This document shows positions 35,497 through 46,327 of a stretch of DNA of 55,710 bases, piece after piece (the first letter of the stretch is position 1; each line of letters opens with the position of its first letter). The notes beneath the pieces were generated by a model, which made no database searches, was not told the DNA's origin, and saw nothing but the letters and a program-made list of their open reading frames with translations. A program made the translations under genes and the position numbers. The stretch covers positions 784,439 through 840,148 of the forward strand of contig ML976985.1 of NCBI GenBank assembly GCA_010015675.1, written 5' to 3'. Origin of the DNA: Byssothecium circinans (lineage: Eukaryota > Ascomycota > Dothideomycetes > Pleosporales > Massarinaceae).

Positions 35497-38400
35497 ATGG
35501 TTTCGGCGACTGTACCAAAGAATCTGCGCATTGGAGTCGATGTTGGAGGGTGGGTGCCGATATCGCCTTGAACAAGAAGCGGAAAACTGACTTTAGCTCA
35601 GGACGAACACAGATGGAGTCATTATTGATCCTACACGATCAGGTGAAGCTGACAGAGGCATCATTGCATGGTTCGTCTTGCTCTCTTACTGTACCTTTGC
35701 ACGTGACTGCACATTCACCACACGAAGTGTGCACAGACCCCTCCCATTCACGTTCGGGCAGGACGAACACACAATAGTCAAGCTCACATTACCTAGGCAT
35801 AAAGCCCCCACAACAACAGACCCAAGCCATGGCATTGCTGACGCAATCACCACCATGTTCCGGGCGGCCTCCGTGGACCCTTCATCAATAGCAAGTGTAA
35901 CAATCGGTACAACGCACTTCGTCAACGCAGTCGTGACCCGAGACGCAACACGATTATCTCGAGTCGCGGTTCTCCGTCTCTCTGGTCCCTTCAGTAAACA
36001 TGCGCCGCCATGCGTCGACTGGCCATCACCATTGCGCAAGCTCATCCTTGGTCACCACGCGCTCGTCAAAGGCGGGTTGGAGGTCGACGGTAGTTTGATC
36101 GCCGACATCAAGGAAGACGAGATCGTTGAGCAGAGCAGGATCATTAAAGAGAAGGGCATCAAGAATGTGGTCATCATTGGCGTGTTCAGCCCTATTGACA
36201 CTATCGAGCGACAGGAAGAGCGAGCAGCCGAGATCGTGAAAAGAGAATTAGGAGACGTGGACGTCGTTCTCAGTAAGAATGTCGCGAATCTTGGATTCCT
36301 AGAGCGCGAGAATGCTGCTATATTGAACGCGTCCATCCTCTCATTTGCTCGACGAACAATAGCTTCTTTCCAGAACCCCATCAAGAAACTCGGGCTTGAT
36401 TGTCCGGTCTTCATTACGCAGAATGACGGGACCATATTATCCGGTGAAACAGCCTCACGCCTCCCTATTCGAACTTTCAGCTCAGGTCCTACGAATAGTA
36501 TGCGCGGTGCTGCCTTTCTTGTTGGCAAGCAAGAGAAAGGTGAAGCGATGATGGTTGTCGATGTTGGGGGCACGACAACAGACGTCGGTCTCTTACTCGC
36601 CAATGGCTTCCCACGACAACAAGCAGCATACTCTGAGCTGAGTGGAGTTCGCATGAACTTCTCGTACCCAGATGTGAAAAGCATCGGGCTAGGTGGTGGC
36701 TCTTTAGTGCGACAAGTCGACGGCAAGCTGCAAGTCGGACCTGAATCAGTGGGCTACAAGCTTCCCGAGAAGGCCCTCGTCTTCGGTGGCGATGTTGCGA
36801 CGGCCACAGATTATACCGTTGCTTTATCTAGTGATATTGGAATTGGTGATCCAGGGCAGGTGCGAGGAAAGCTGAGCGAGGAGGACGCGAAAGCATTCCG
36901 GGCGGAAACGAAGCGCATGCTCGAGCAAATCATCGACACAATGAAAACGTCACCCGAAGACCTTCCCGTTCTTCTGGTCGGAGGCGGAGCAGTCATAGCT
37001 CCAGATGAGCTCCGAGGCGCAAGTCGTGTCATCAAGCCCGAGTGGTCAGGCGTGGCAAATGCAATCGGCGCTGCGATGGCGAGAGTAAGCGCTGTCGTGG
37101 ACACCGTGAAGTCGACTGAGAAGAAGACCGAGAAAGAGATCCTTGCCGAAGTGGAAAACGAAGCTAAACAGCGAACAGTTGAAGCTGGTGCATTATCGGA
37201 ATCTGTCGATATTGTAGAAGTCGAAACTCTGCCTTTGCCGTACATTGCGCATAAGGTCCGCTTCATTGTTCGAGCGGCTGGAGACTTCGATTATTCGCGC
37301 TCGGGAGATTTTGCGAAACTTGATGTCCCGATAGATGCTGAATCTGTTCATCCAGACGCGTCGCCTGCTGAGAGTAGTGCGACAGCTGATAGTGAGGAGG
37401 ACGTAGACTATGCGACGTCGGTGGATTTTGGTAGTTACACTCCCAAAGTTGCGAACCGGGAATGGATCATTTCAGAAACAGACCTGCAGTGGATAACAAT
37501 AGGTTGCTACATCCTTGGTACCGGAGGTGGCGGCTCTCCATACTCAACTATGCTACGGGTACGAGGCATCCTTCGAGCTGGAGGCACAATACGCGTCATG
37601 AGTCCCGACGATCTAAATGATGATGACCGTGTTGGCAGTGGAGGCGGCGCAGGAAGTCCAACAGTCGGCATCGAGAAGCTGTCCGGCGATGAGTAAGTGC
37701 TTTCCCACTACCCAATGATGTGAATTTGACTGAATATTACCAGGATGATGCACGCCCAAGAGCATCTCTATAGCCTCTACCCTGGCGGCCGCCCTACGCA
37801 CTTCATCCCCTTGGAAATCGGCGGCTCGAACGGTCTCCAAGGCCTCGTTCTCTCCGCCTCTACCAACCTAAACATCCCCTGTGTGGATGGTGATTGGATG
37901 GGCCGCGCATATCCCACGAAATGGCAGACTACGCCCGTAGTTTTTGGCGAGCGCGCGATCGTCTTTGCGCCTGTATGCGCGGCTGACGGAAATGGAAACA
38001 TCCTCTACATGCCTACTGCAACCAGTGATTTGAAAGTCGAGCAAGTCATTCGTGCCGCTCTGTCACAGATGGGAAGTCACGTAGGTACTGCGGACGGGCC
38101 CGTGTCTGGTGCCGAAACGCGACGATGGGCTGTCGAACATACTCTCAGTTTATCGTGGCGTATTGGTCGCGAAGTCGCTCGAGCTCGAAAGGAGAATAGA
38201 ATCGATAACGTCGCCGAAGCCATCATCGACTCCGTTGGTGGCCCGGAAACAGGACGCGTCCTTTTCAAAGGCAAGATCGTCGGCGTAGAACGAAAGTTGT
38301 GGATGGGGCATATCTATGGTGAAGTCATTGTTGAAGGTTCGGATACTTTGTACATGGGCAAGATTAAGATACCTTTCAAGAACGAAAATATCGCTGCGAT

Positions 38401-38710
38401 AAGGCTGCATGAAGGTCAGGAAAATAAGACGGGTGAGGAGAAGAATGAGGATGTTTTGGCGATAGTGCCGGATTTGATCTCGGTAATTGACGCGCAGAAC
38501 GGCGAGGCAATTGGTACACCGGAGTATAGGTACGGATTGCTGGTACTGGTGATCGGTATCACTGCGAGTGAGCGCTGGACGAGCAAGAAGGGTATTGAGA
38601 TCGGCGGACCGAAGTCTTTCGGGCTGGACCATCTGGAGTACAAGCCGTTAGGTAAATTCGTGAAACCTGTCAGCGTTATCGACGAGTATAACGGAAAAAC
38701 TGCAGCTTAG
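35497..38710 (+). CDS. Hydantoinase/oxoprolinase-A and S-Me-THD (DUF917) fusion
   Basis: Four exons, 35497-35549, 35602-35670, 35797-37692 and 37744-38710, give 994 residues. Introns are 52, 126 and 51 bp; the second has an unusual GTTCGT donor. The N-terminus restores the nucleotide-binding loop GVDVGGTNTDGVIIDP, then AWHKAPTTTDPSHGI. TIGTTHFVNAVVTRD and VVDVGGTTTDVGLL are hydantoinase-A family motifs. The C-terminal part from about residue 640 (GCYILGTGGGGSPYSTMLR) is the S-methyl-thiohydantoin desulfurase/DUF917 domain. Hydantoinase-A proteins open five-membered cyclic amides with ATP; the second domain acts on thiohydantoins in characterised bacterial relatives. The fusion is found in fungi. 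It lies head-to-head with the NCS1 permease and ends 46 bp from the convergent citrate carrier. Confidence 0.9.
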
Positions 38711-38756
38711 CCAGAAAAGAGTCTATACAAAGGTAAAATGGGAGCAGAAATCTAGT

Positions 38757-39893
38757 CTATCCCGTGTCTATCCCTACCGTGTGCTTCGTCCCCTCATACA
38801 AAGGTTGGATCACCTTAACCGCCGCTTCGTAGCTCGTAAACAAGATGCCACCACTGAACACAGTCCGACCGAGTCGCATCGTCGTTCCCTTCCAGAACCC
38901 GCGGATCCCATAATCGATGATAATACTCTTGACGGCTTCCAGCGTACTTGCACCCGCCGCACTTTGCGAACGCGTCTTGACAACGTCGAAAGGCTGCGTA
39001 CACAGCGTCGTTACAACGCCAGCAACTGAACCATTCGCGAAATTGACGAGCGTGTTTTGCTGGATATTGCGCTTCGACTCGTAATCTTTCAGAGTGTTGT
39101 ATGTACCCATCCTGAATGCTGTCGCACTGGCCTGCTTCAATGTAGTCCCTGCAAACCCCCGATACAGGCCGAGAATTCCATGCTCTTTCCAGATCAAGCT
39201 CGTCGCATGCCAGCCGCTACGAAACCGCTTTTCATTGCGCGCATCATCAATGAGGGCGGTTTTGATGCGCTCCGTGGGTGTTACAGCTGTGATTGAAGCC
39301 ACGACTCCTGCGGTCATGCCCGCCGCGAGGTTGCGCAGAGGTGTGAGTGTGCCAGTTTGAGGGTCGGCGAAGGAATTTTTTATCTGGTCGAAGAAAAGAA
39401 ATCGGACGCCATCCTTAGCTATTGAGCCCTACGGTGGAGTGTTGGTCTATGCCACAGTCGGGAAACTTCGGAAAAGGATCTCGAGGAAGATGGAATGATA
39501 TCAGAAAGGGAGGATTCAGGAAAATGGTAAGCCGGAAGCATGAGGAAGAAGTACAACGACCAACGCGCCGCAACCCTTATACAGAGCGCGTAGACCCTCC
39601 TTTTGATAGACCTGTGTGACGACCAGGAACGGATTCCGTGGTGTTGGGATGCCCTTTTCCCTCCCTAACTGCACCCGCGTCCTCGCAAATTCCATAGGAT
39701 ACTGTCGCACCACCATCAGATCATGATTATTTCATTCTTCCGGGAAGGTTTTCATACGGACGTAAATGCTTCGATGCCACCTGCCACCCCGCCTGCGGCA
39801 AGCGAGACTATGGGCGGTGTTTTCGAATCCTACACCTTGTTAGTGGCGTCGGTGCATTGCGAAGTGATCAAGTACATTAGATCCAGAAACCAT
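38757..39893 (-). CDS. Mitochondrial tricarboxylate (citrate) carrier
   Basis: Four exons, 39893-39876 (only six codons), 39829-39758, 39701-39555 and 39428-38757, with introns of 46, 56 and 126 bp, all phase 0, give 302 residues. All three mitochondrial-carrier signatures P-x-D/E-x-x-K/R are present: YPMEFAR, TPTERIK and QPFDVVK. Splicing restores GGIEAFTSYPMEFARTRVQL and GCGALVVGSIAKDGVRFLFF. TERIKTALIDDAR and the following GLYRGFAGTTLKQASATAFRMG are typical of the citrate transport protein (CTP) branch. It exchanges citrate across the inner mitochondrial membrane for malate or another tricarboxylate and supplies cytosolic acetyl-CoA. The six-codon first exon would be missed by simple ORF calling, but its splice sites (GTACTT, CACTAAC, GTGTAG) are good. 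Confidence 0.9.
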
Positions 39894-39970
39894 TGATATC
39901 TAGAATCACGTATATATGGTGTAGGTGTGATGGTTAAGGTCGAAAAAGTTGTATGGGACGAAAGACGAAA

Positions 39971-40012
39971 GCCGAATGCCGAATGCCGAATGCCGAATGC
40001 CGAATGCCGAAT
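39971..40012. repeat. GCCGAAT 7-bp tandem repeat, six perfect units
   Basis: Six uninterrupted copies of GCCGAAT lie about 80 bp upstream of the citrate-carrier start. A 7-bp unit does not keep a reading frame, which fits non-coding sequence. It is likely to vary in length between strains. The rest of 39894-40299 holds no supported gene. Confidence 0.95.
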
Positions 40013-41309
40013 TGAGGGCTAGCGGAGATCTGTCGTCATCGTCACGTGAATGCCCGTTGGAGACTGGCACACATTATAAATCAATCTCAACGAGAAAAAG
40101 AGACCCTACTATGAGATCTCAACCATCGATCTTGACGTTGCATAAAAGATAGAGAGTTACCTATGCCATTTCGACGATGATATCGGGGCTTTTCCCGGGT
40201 ACGACTCTTATTTCTTTTTATTTGGCAGATTCTGTCTTCAAGTTCTCCTTTCTATCGTTCTTTGCTATCCTACTTCTTTCCAAACGCTCCACATGACCAT
40301 CAGCGCAAGTATATTTCCCGCCTCTCCAGCTCAAAAGAATCCACGGTTGTGAACGCCCTTCTCCACTCATTATCGTTCATTTCCCTGATCCTGAGTGACC
40401 TGATGTCTGAAGTCAAGTCAAAAATTCTATCCAAACCAGACTCTCTATGCAAGAAGCTGACGGGTCCCACACGTTCGAAGTACCCACCCTTGTCATTTAC
40501 AACAAGGATACTATACTTCGGAGGAAGACTGTCAATCTCAATGCCCAGGAAAATCCCAAGATAGGATGCCGGGGCCTCGCCGGCAAACTTTCCGCCCATA
40601 ACTGGGACATCCATCGTGGTACCATTTGGAAATATCAAGCTGGCCCCACAGGAGCCTTTTCTGTCATGAGGCTTGACCGGTATAACAGGAGCTGTTATGA
40701 AGAGGCCTTTCCCGAGGGGCGGCCGATTTCTTTTAGGAATCTGGAAGAAATCATCAATATGAAGGCGTTCTCCAGTGTCGGATTCGACGAAGATCTCCAG
40801 AAATCGATTTCGAAAACCGTCGGCTGGATGGTAAAGGTGAAGGGTCAGTTATTGATGCTAACGTCTGCGTTACGCCATGTGCAGTCCATTTTCAGAAATC
40901 CAACAATGGTTTGATGGTCAAAAACCCGCAAAAGTGTCATTGGGCCTTTGATCTGGTACTATAGGGAACATGACCTCATATTTGAAAATTACTCACATTG
41001 CCAAATTCCGCCCATTTCGCCTCTACCCCTCCAGCCCACCCAAGACCAACTGGGGAACCCTTCTCGTCTTTGCGGCGCTCTCACAAAGTACCATAAGATG
41101 TTTCTTGCCAGTCGCTCAGACCTAGTCGGAATTGTTCGTTCAACTAGCTCGTTCTCGAGAACGACTCTTCCACTTTCACTTCGAAAAACTAGAATACCCC
41201 AAAAATGATCAAGTTCTTCATCATCTCCTGAAAAGGAATTGAGAACACCAGTAAAAGCATCGAGAGCATCGGAATCATTTGTCAGAGTCCTTTGTGAGTA
41301 TTCTTGGAT

Positions 41310-41317
41310 GCAGTCCC
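41310..41317. repeat. hAT target-site duplication, left copy
   Basis: GCAGTCCC directly before the left terminal repeat. The identical eight bases follow the right terminal repeat at 44420-44427. Confidence 0.95.
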
Positions 41318-41338
41318 CAGACTTGTCAACAATCAAGC
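41318..41338 (+). repeat. hAT terminal inverted repeat, left
   Basis: 21 bases beginning CAGACTTGTCAAC, an exact reverse complement of 44399-44419. Confidence 0.95.
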
Positions 41339-41678
41339 TGAATACAAGCGCTTGATTGAGGCTTGATCGAAACTGCAAGCCGATCAAGCCAAGCTTCTGA
41401 CTAGAAATTTTGCACTCAATCAAGCTTTCGCTCTTAAGGCTTGATTGATTGGCTTGATTGGCTTGATTGGCTCGATGTTTTAGCGTTAATTTTTGTGAGG
41501 CTATTGAGTTTGCCGTACGAGCGATCTCGCGATAGGTTCGTGGTGTTGAGTTTCGCTTAGTCAGCCACATTATAGCGCGAAACCTTAATGTAATCATCTC
41601 TATTTTAAAGCTGCCGAAGCCCACCTGTTCGCGTATACTGACGCTTATTTTAGTGTTGTACTTGCCTCTATAGTCGCT

Positions 41679-44261
41679 ATGCCACCTCTTCAACCCCTAA
41701 AACGTCCTCGTAAAAATGGTTTTGCATCAAACAAGCGCGCTAAAGTCATTGCTCGCGGCACTGAGTTGCAGCCTTTCAATATCAACGACAGCGAACAGCT
41801 ACCTTAGTGTCTTTCACCACGCAAAGCCTTAGCGATTGCCGCGTCTCAGGCTACTGAGCCGCCCACTTTCGAGTCGCAATTGCGCGAGAGTTAGCTTGAA
41901 GCCGCTATCGTAGCGCTAACCGAGGGCAGCAGCGCCGCGACAGTTGCTACAACTAAGGACGACGAGGACGGCAATAAGGATAGCAACATGGGTCTTGATG
42001 AGCGCTTTGCTGACAACTTTAACGATATAGATTAGTCGCGTTTGCCACTATATTGTAAGCCTGTAGCCACCTAGAAGTAGCGCAAAAGCTAGGTATACCG
42101 CTACGGCTACCGCGTTGCGCTCATTAAGGACCCTAATCATCTTTTCTTTGTCTGTCGCTATTACCACCAGCACAAGTGGATAGACGCGGGGCAAGGCGGT
42201 ATATACGAAACAACGCTCTTAACGTTAACCTCAGCACGCTATCTTGAGCAACTTAGACGCGGCCACAGCCTTGCAGCTCCTGGCAAAGCGCATAGCGCGA
42301 CGAAGGCAGGCAAGGGCAGCCTGCGCGCTATCTTGAAAGCCACTACTGTTAAGGTATCGCAGGGCCTTACCAACGAGCTTAGAGGCTTTAATTGTTAAGC
42401 TTTTTAACATACTATAGTTGCCTGGCTTGTAGATGGCAACCACCCGCTCTCTAAGTTTGAGAAGCCCGCGTTTTAACAAATGCTTGAAGCTGCAAACCCA
42501 GAGGCAGCTGCAGCGTTATGGACGTCTCACGCAAGCATTTTACAGTACATGATGCGTCGTTTCAACTTCATGCTGCCTTAGGTGGTCGCTAATCTATTAA
42601 AGTCATTAAGTAAGATCCATATCAGCTTTAATAGTTAGATGATAAAGGGTAGTAAACGCGGCTTCTTAGGCGTTATTGCGCACTACGTTAACAGCGCTGG
42701 TAACCTTATAGACCTCCTGATCACGCTGCTACAACTAACGGGCGCCTATCACCAGTGAGAAAATTGCTGAAATTATTAGTAAAACTCTGCAGCAATTTGG
42801 TATTAACTCGCGTACTATTGGCTACTTTATGCTCGACAACGCTACCAATAACGACGCTGCTGTCCTCAGGATCGCGGAGGAGATGAGCTTAATTGCTACC
42901 TATTATTGCCTCCGCTGTGGTGCTTATACTCTCAACCTAATTAGCTAGGCGTTGCTTTAGGGCAGCAACAACGACGCGTACGATAATGATAGCAGTGAGA
43001 TTGCTGTTAAGAGCGAGCTATTACGCAACTGGCGCGAGGATGGGCCACTTGGCGTGCTTCTCAGCGTGATCAACTACATCAAAACGCCGCANNNNNNNNN
43101 NNNNNNNNNNNNNNNNNNNNNNNNNNNNNNNNNNNNNNNNNNNNNNNNNNNNNNNNNNNNNNNNNNNNNNNNNNNNNNNNNNNNNNNNNNNNNNNNNNNN
43201 NNNNNNNNNNNNNNNNNNNNNNNNNNNNNNNNNNNNNNNNNNNNNNNNNNNNNNNNNNNNNNNNNNNNNNNNNNNNNNNNNNNNNNNNNNNNNNNNNNNN
43301 NNNNNNNNNNNNNNNNNNNNNNNNNNNNNNNNNNNNNNNNNNNNNNNNNNNNNNNNNNNNNNNNNNNNNNNNNNNNNNNNNNNNNNNNNNNNNNNNNNNN
43401 NNNNNNNNNNNNNNNNNNNNNNNNNNNNNNNNNNNNNNNNNNNNNNNNNNNNNNNNNNNNNNNNNNNNNNNNNNNNNNNNNNNNNNNNNNNNNNNNNNNN
43501 NNNNNNNNNNNNNNNNNNNNNNNNNNNNNNNNNNNNNNNNNNNNNNNNNNNNNNNNNNNNNNNNNNNNNNNNNNNNNNNNNNNNNNNNNNNNNNNNNNNN
43601 NNNNNNNNNNNNNNNNNNNNNNNNNNNNNNNNNNNNNNNNNNNNNNNNNNNNNNNNNNNNNNNNNNNNNNNNNNNNNNNNNNNNNNNNNNNNNNNNNNNN
43701 NNNNNNNNNNNNNNNNNNNNNNNNNNNNNNNNNNNNNNNNNNNNNNNNNNNNNNNNNNNNNNNNNNNNNNNNNNNNNNNNNNNNNNNNNNNNNNNNNNNN
43801 NNNNNNNNNNNNNNNNNNNNNNNNNNNNNNNNNNNNNNNNNNNNNNNNNNNNNNNNNNNNNNNNNNNNNNNNNNNNNNNNNNNNNNNNNNNNNNNNNNNN
43901 NNNNNNNNNNNNNNNNNNNNNNNNNNNNNNNNNNNNNNNNNNNNNNNNNNNNNNNNNNNNNNNNNNNNNNNNNNNNNNNNNNNNNNNNNNNNNNNNNNNN
44001 NNNNNNNNNNNNNNNNNNNNNNNNNNNNNNNNNNNNNNNNNNNNNNNNNNNNNNNNNNNNNNNNNNCTTGGCGACCTTCTTGAGCCCCGACGACGGCAGA
44101 TCTCACCCCAGTTACTAGCTGCTATACAGTGCGTACGGCGGTGGTATAGGGCTGGTTTTGATGAGTGTAGTAGCATTGCCACAGCGACACCAACTGACGC
44201 TGAGATAGACGCTATGTACCAATTGTGGGATTGGGATCGCGAGAATGAGTATTTAGTATAG
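41679..44261 (+). pseudogene. hAT transposase, RIP-degraded
   Basis: A frame starts at 41679 (MPPLQPLKRPRKNGFASNKR) and can be followed for over 1 kb with recognisable transposase sequence: HLFFVCRYYHQHKWID in a BED-like zone, HISFNS-stop-MIKGSKRGFLG and GFLGVIAHYVNSAGNLIDLL in the catalytic domain. It is interrupted by about ten stops, all TAG or TAA, at places where Gln or Trp fits, and then shifts frame near 42760. After the gap the last 64 codons (44067-44261) are open: QISPQLLAAIQCVRRWYRAG and DAMYQLWDWDRENEYLV, the C-terminal dimerisation region. CAR-to-TAR and TGG-to-TAG changes are what RIP produces. The copy cannot make active transposase. Confidence 0.85.
43092..44066. other. Assembly gap (975 N)
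   Basis: Unknown bases inside the hAT element. Any apparent open frame across the gap is an artefact. Confidence 1.
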
Positions 44262-44398
44262 GCAATCGATCTGTAAAACACCAAGCCAATCAAGCTTTTC
44301 AATCAAGCCTCAAGCTAATACTGCAATCAAGCCAATCAATCAAGCCTCTTAACACCATGTTCAAGCCTCAAGTCAAGCCGGAGGCTAAGGCTTGATCG

Positions 44399-44419
44399 GC
44401 TTGATTGTTGACAAGTCTG
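44399..44419 (-). repeat. hAT terminal inverted repeat, right
   Basis: 21 bases ending GTTGACAAGTCTG, an exact reverse complement of 41318-41338. Confidence 0.95.
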
Positions 44420-44427
44420 GCAGTCCC
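44420..44427. repeat. hAT target-site duplication, right copy
   Basis: GCAGTCCC directly after the right terminal repeat. On the minus strand this is part of the HET codons for W-D-C, and one copy is enough to keep the HET frame. Confidence 0.95.
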
Positions 44428-45920
44428 ATACTCTAAATGCATTGCTAGGAAGTAGATTTATCGGAAAAGCTTCTTCCAAGCAAAGTGTACTGTTCCGGGT
44501 ACTCAAGCTTTGCATATCGTGAGATTCAAATTCGCATAGGCAGTTGGTAGGCGCATTGCACTGGAGGTAAACTTCCGCATCGGAAAAGACCAATCGGCGA
44601 CTTGAAAGCAACCCTTCTTGAAAGGTCCATCCCCGAGTACTCCATTTGGACTTTTGCAAACGTTCTTTCACATACCACGGATGTGATGCCACAGCAAATT
44701 CTCCATCTCCTATCTTTGCTGAGAACCTTGTGTCTCGTGGAACGCTGATGCCTACCAGACCACTCGAGGCGTCTTGGCAACAGGCTGCTATGATTGTGAT
44801 CCAAGCATGACGATATATCGTATGCATCTGCCGAATCTGCTGATGCTTGAGGGTGAAATTTTCTTGTGGTATACAGTATCGATCGACCCAGAGGTACCGG
44901 CACTGTAGTCTGAGTGTGCAGGTAACGGAATCCAGTATGAGCGGTGGCAGACTGTGCCAGTCAAAACCCGGCGCTGCATCGGCAGATCCAGATCCCCAGA
45001 CATAGCTCAAAGCAATATAACAGCAATTAGCAGGTGCCTCTATGACTGTCTTCGTGTAGCAGTCGATCACTCTTAATCCCTCAATCTTCAAGTCCCTGTG
45101 CGAGCATTGATCGCCATGACCCATCTCACATAGTTTGACCCAAGATCTCACAACGTCGAAATTGACTTCTGGCTCCAAAATTCGACCTCGTGGGAGATAT
45201 CCGCTCTCGTTTTCTCGTCGTACCGGTAGGAGTAGGCCTCCGCGCATTTCAAAGTATGAACCTTGCGTGACAGTAAGTCCTGCAGCACGCCTTGCTTCGC
45301 AAAGTCCTTGGTTCGCGCTGTTGAACGGTTTGAAAAAGGAAATCATTCTAGGCCTGAGAAATCTAGCATATGGGCAGCAGTGGATAATAGAAACGGCACC
45401 GTCTTTGCGAGAGATTTTAGACGTCATGGAGTGAAACATGCGACAAGCAGCACAAGTCAAGTCGAAAGTAGCGCGTGTGTCAAGAAATTTATTTCCATCT
45501 TGAATCCGTGGCGACTGTGCCCTCTTGAACGCTTTCTTTGACATGAACGTGGGACATTCAAGCAGATGCAAGAACTCCAATCCATATTCCCGGCATGCGA
45601 GGCAGAGCTGTTTAGTGCCGTGATTCGATTCGATGATCCCAGATAGCTCTTCCAAGTGTAGATCAATATTGTCGTGGAAGTCGTCGCATGGAGTTAGGCT
45701 AGATTTCCCCCGAAATACCAGACCCTGCGACATTCATGAGCGGGTGCACCTCGTTGGCAAGTCCTTGGCAGAGATATGCCCAAGATATTACATACTATCT
45801 TGACGAGCCTCTTCGAGGAGACATACACAATTATTTCCTCTCTACTTAGCATAACGGCGGTGTGTTAGTCCTTTGAACGGGATGGAGAGTCAGGTGGAAG
45901 TGTTTGTAAATGAGGGGGGA

Positions 45921-46225
45921 AGGCTGAGCTGTCAGCATCGACCGGTGAAGGCGGGGGAATAGGTTGCAACCTTGATTTGGCCAATCCCTGCGTAGTATCA
46001 TAAATGGAGGAGGAAGGCTGAGCTGTCAGCCTCGTCCAGTGAAATCGGACACATAAAATTACCGTGTCGATTCGGCGAATCTCTACGAAATGTCGAAAAC
46101 GATGGAGGGAAGCTGAGCTGTCGAAATCGTCCAGCGAAGGCGGGGAGCCGATTGCCAACCTAATCCTGATCCATGCGAAGTATCAAAAATAATTGAGAAA
46201 GGCTGAGCTGTCACCATATTGATTA
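45921..46225. repeat. Divergent tandem repeat of about 93 bp, three full units and a partial one
   Basis: Each unit starts with (A)GGCTGAGCTGTC, at 45921, 46014, 46109 (AGCTGAGCTGTC) and 46200, spacings 93, 95 and 91. Other shared parts are TCGTCCAGTGAA or its variants just after the start, and GTATCA(A)AAAT-like plus GGAG before the next unit. Units are well diverged, so the array is not recent. Confidence 0.8.
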
Positions 46226-46283
46226 GCTGATAAACGTGTGAATTGACAATTAATTAATCATATTACAAGCTGAGTAGTATGTT

Positions 46284-46327
46284 TATCACGTGATTATGAT
46301 ATTTTTAGACGTCATTATCACGTGATT
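46284..46327. promoter_or_regulatory. Paired CACGTG palindromes
   Basis: TATCACGTGATT occurs at 46284-46295 and 46316-46327, 32 bp apart (about three helical turns). CACGTG is the core of bHLH and Cbf1-type sites. It lies about 550 bp upstream of the HET start. A regulatory role is inferred from the pairing only. Confidence 0.35.

Larger units (their letters stand above)
41318..44419 (+). mobile_element. hAT-superfamily DNA transposon inserted in the HET gene
   Basis: The element has perfect 21-bp terminal inverted repeats beginning CAGACTTGTCAAC (41318-41338 and 44399-44419) and is flanked by the 8-bp duplication GCAGTCCC. An 8-bp duplication and CAG ends are hallmarks of hAT elements. Both ends are packed with subterminal copies of GGCTTGATT or its complement (for example 41438-41470 and 44285-44350), probable transposase-binding sites. 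The plus strand carries a degenerate transposase. 975 internal bases are unknown (Ns), so the total length of 3.1 kb depends on gap size being correct. Confidence 0.93.
40300..45733 (-). pseudogene. HET-domain protein gene split by a hAT transposon
   Basis: Host coding blocks are 45733-44420, 41309-40997 and 40823-40300. The first and second blocks are separated only by the transposon plus one target-site copy; the second and third by a 173-bp intron (GTGAGT, CATCCAG). Without the insert they form one frame of 716 codons. The HET domain covers about residues 237-385: YIALSYVWGSG, YLWVDRYCIPQ, MHTIYRHAWITIIAA, then WSTRGWTFQEGLLSSRRLVF. The region after the insert (RTLTNDSDALDAFTGVLNSF and GFPSWSWVGW) is the typical C-terminal part of fungal HET proteins. 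Such genes trigger cell death on fusion of unlike strains. As it stands the gene reads 27 codons into the transposon and stops at 44336, keeping the HET core but losing about 280 C-terminal residues. Apart from the insert no lesion is seen. Confidence 0.85.

Noticed and set aside
43021..44302. Long open frames across the N run
   Set aside because: Unknown bases cannot contain stops, so these frames are artefacts of the assembly gap.
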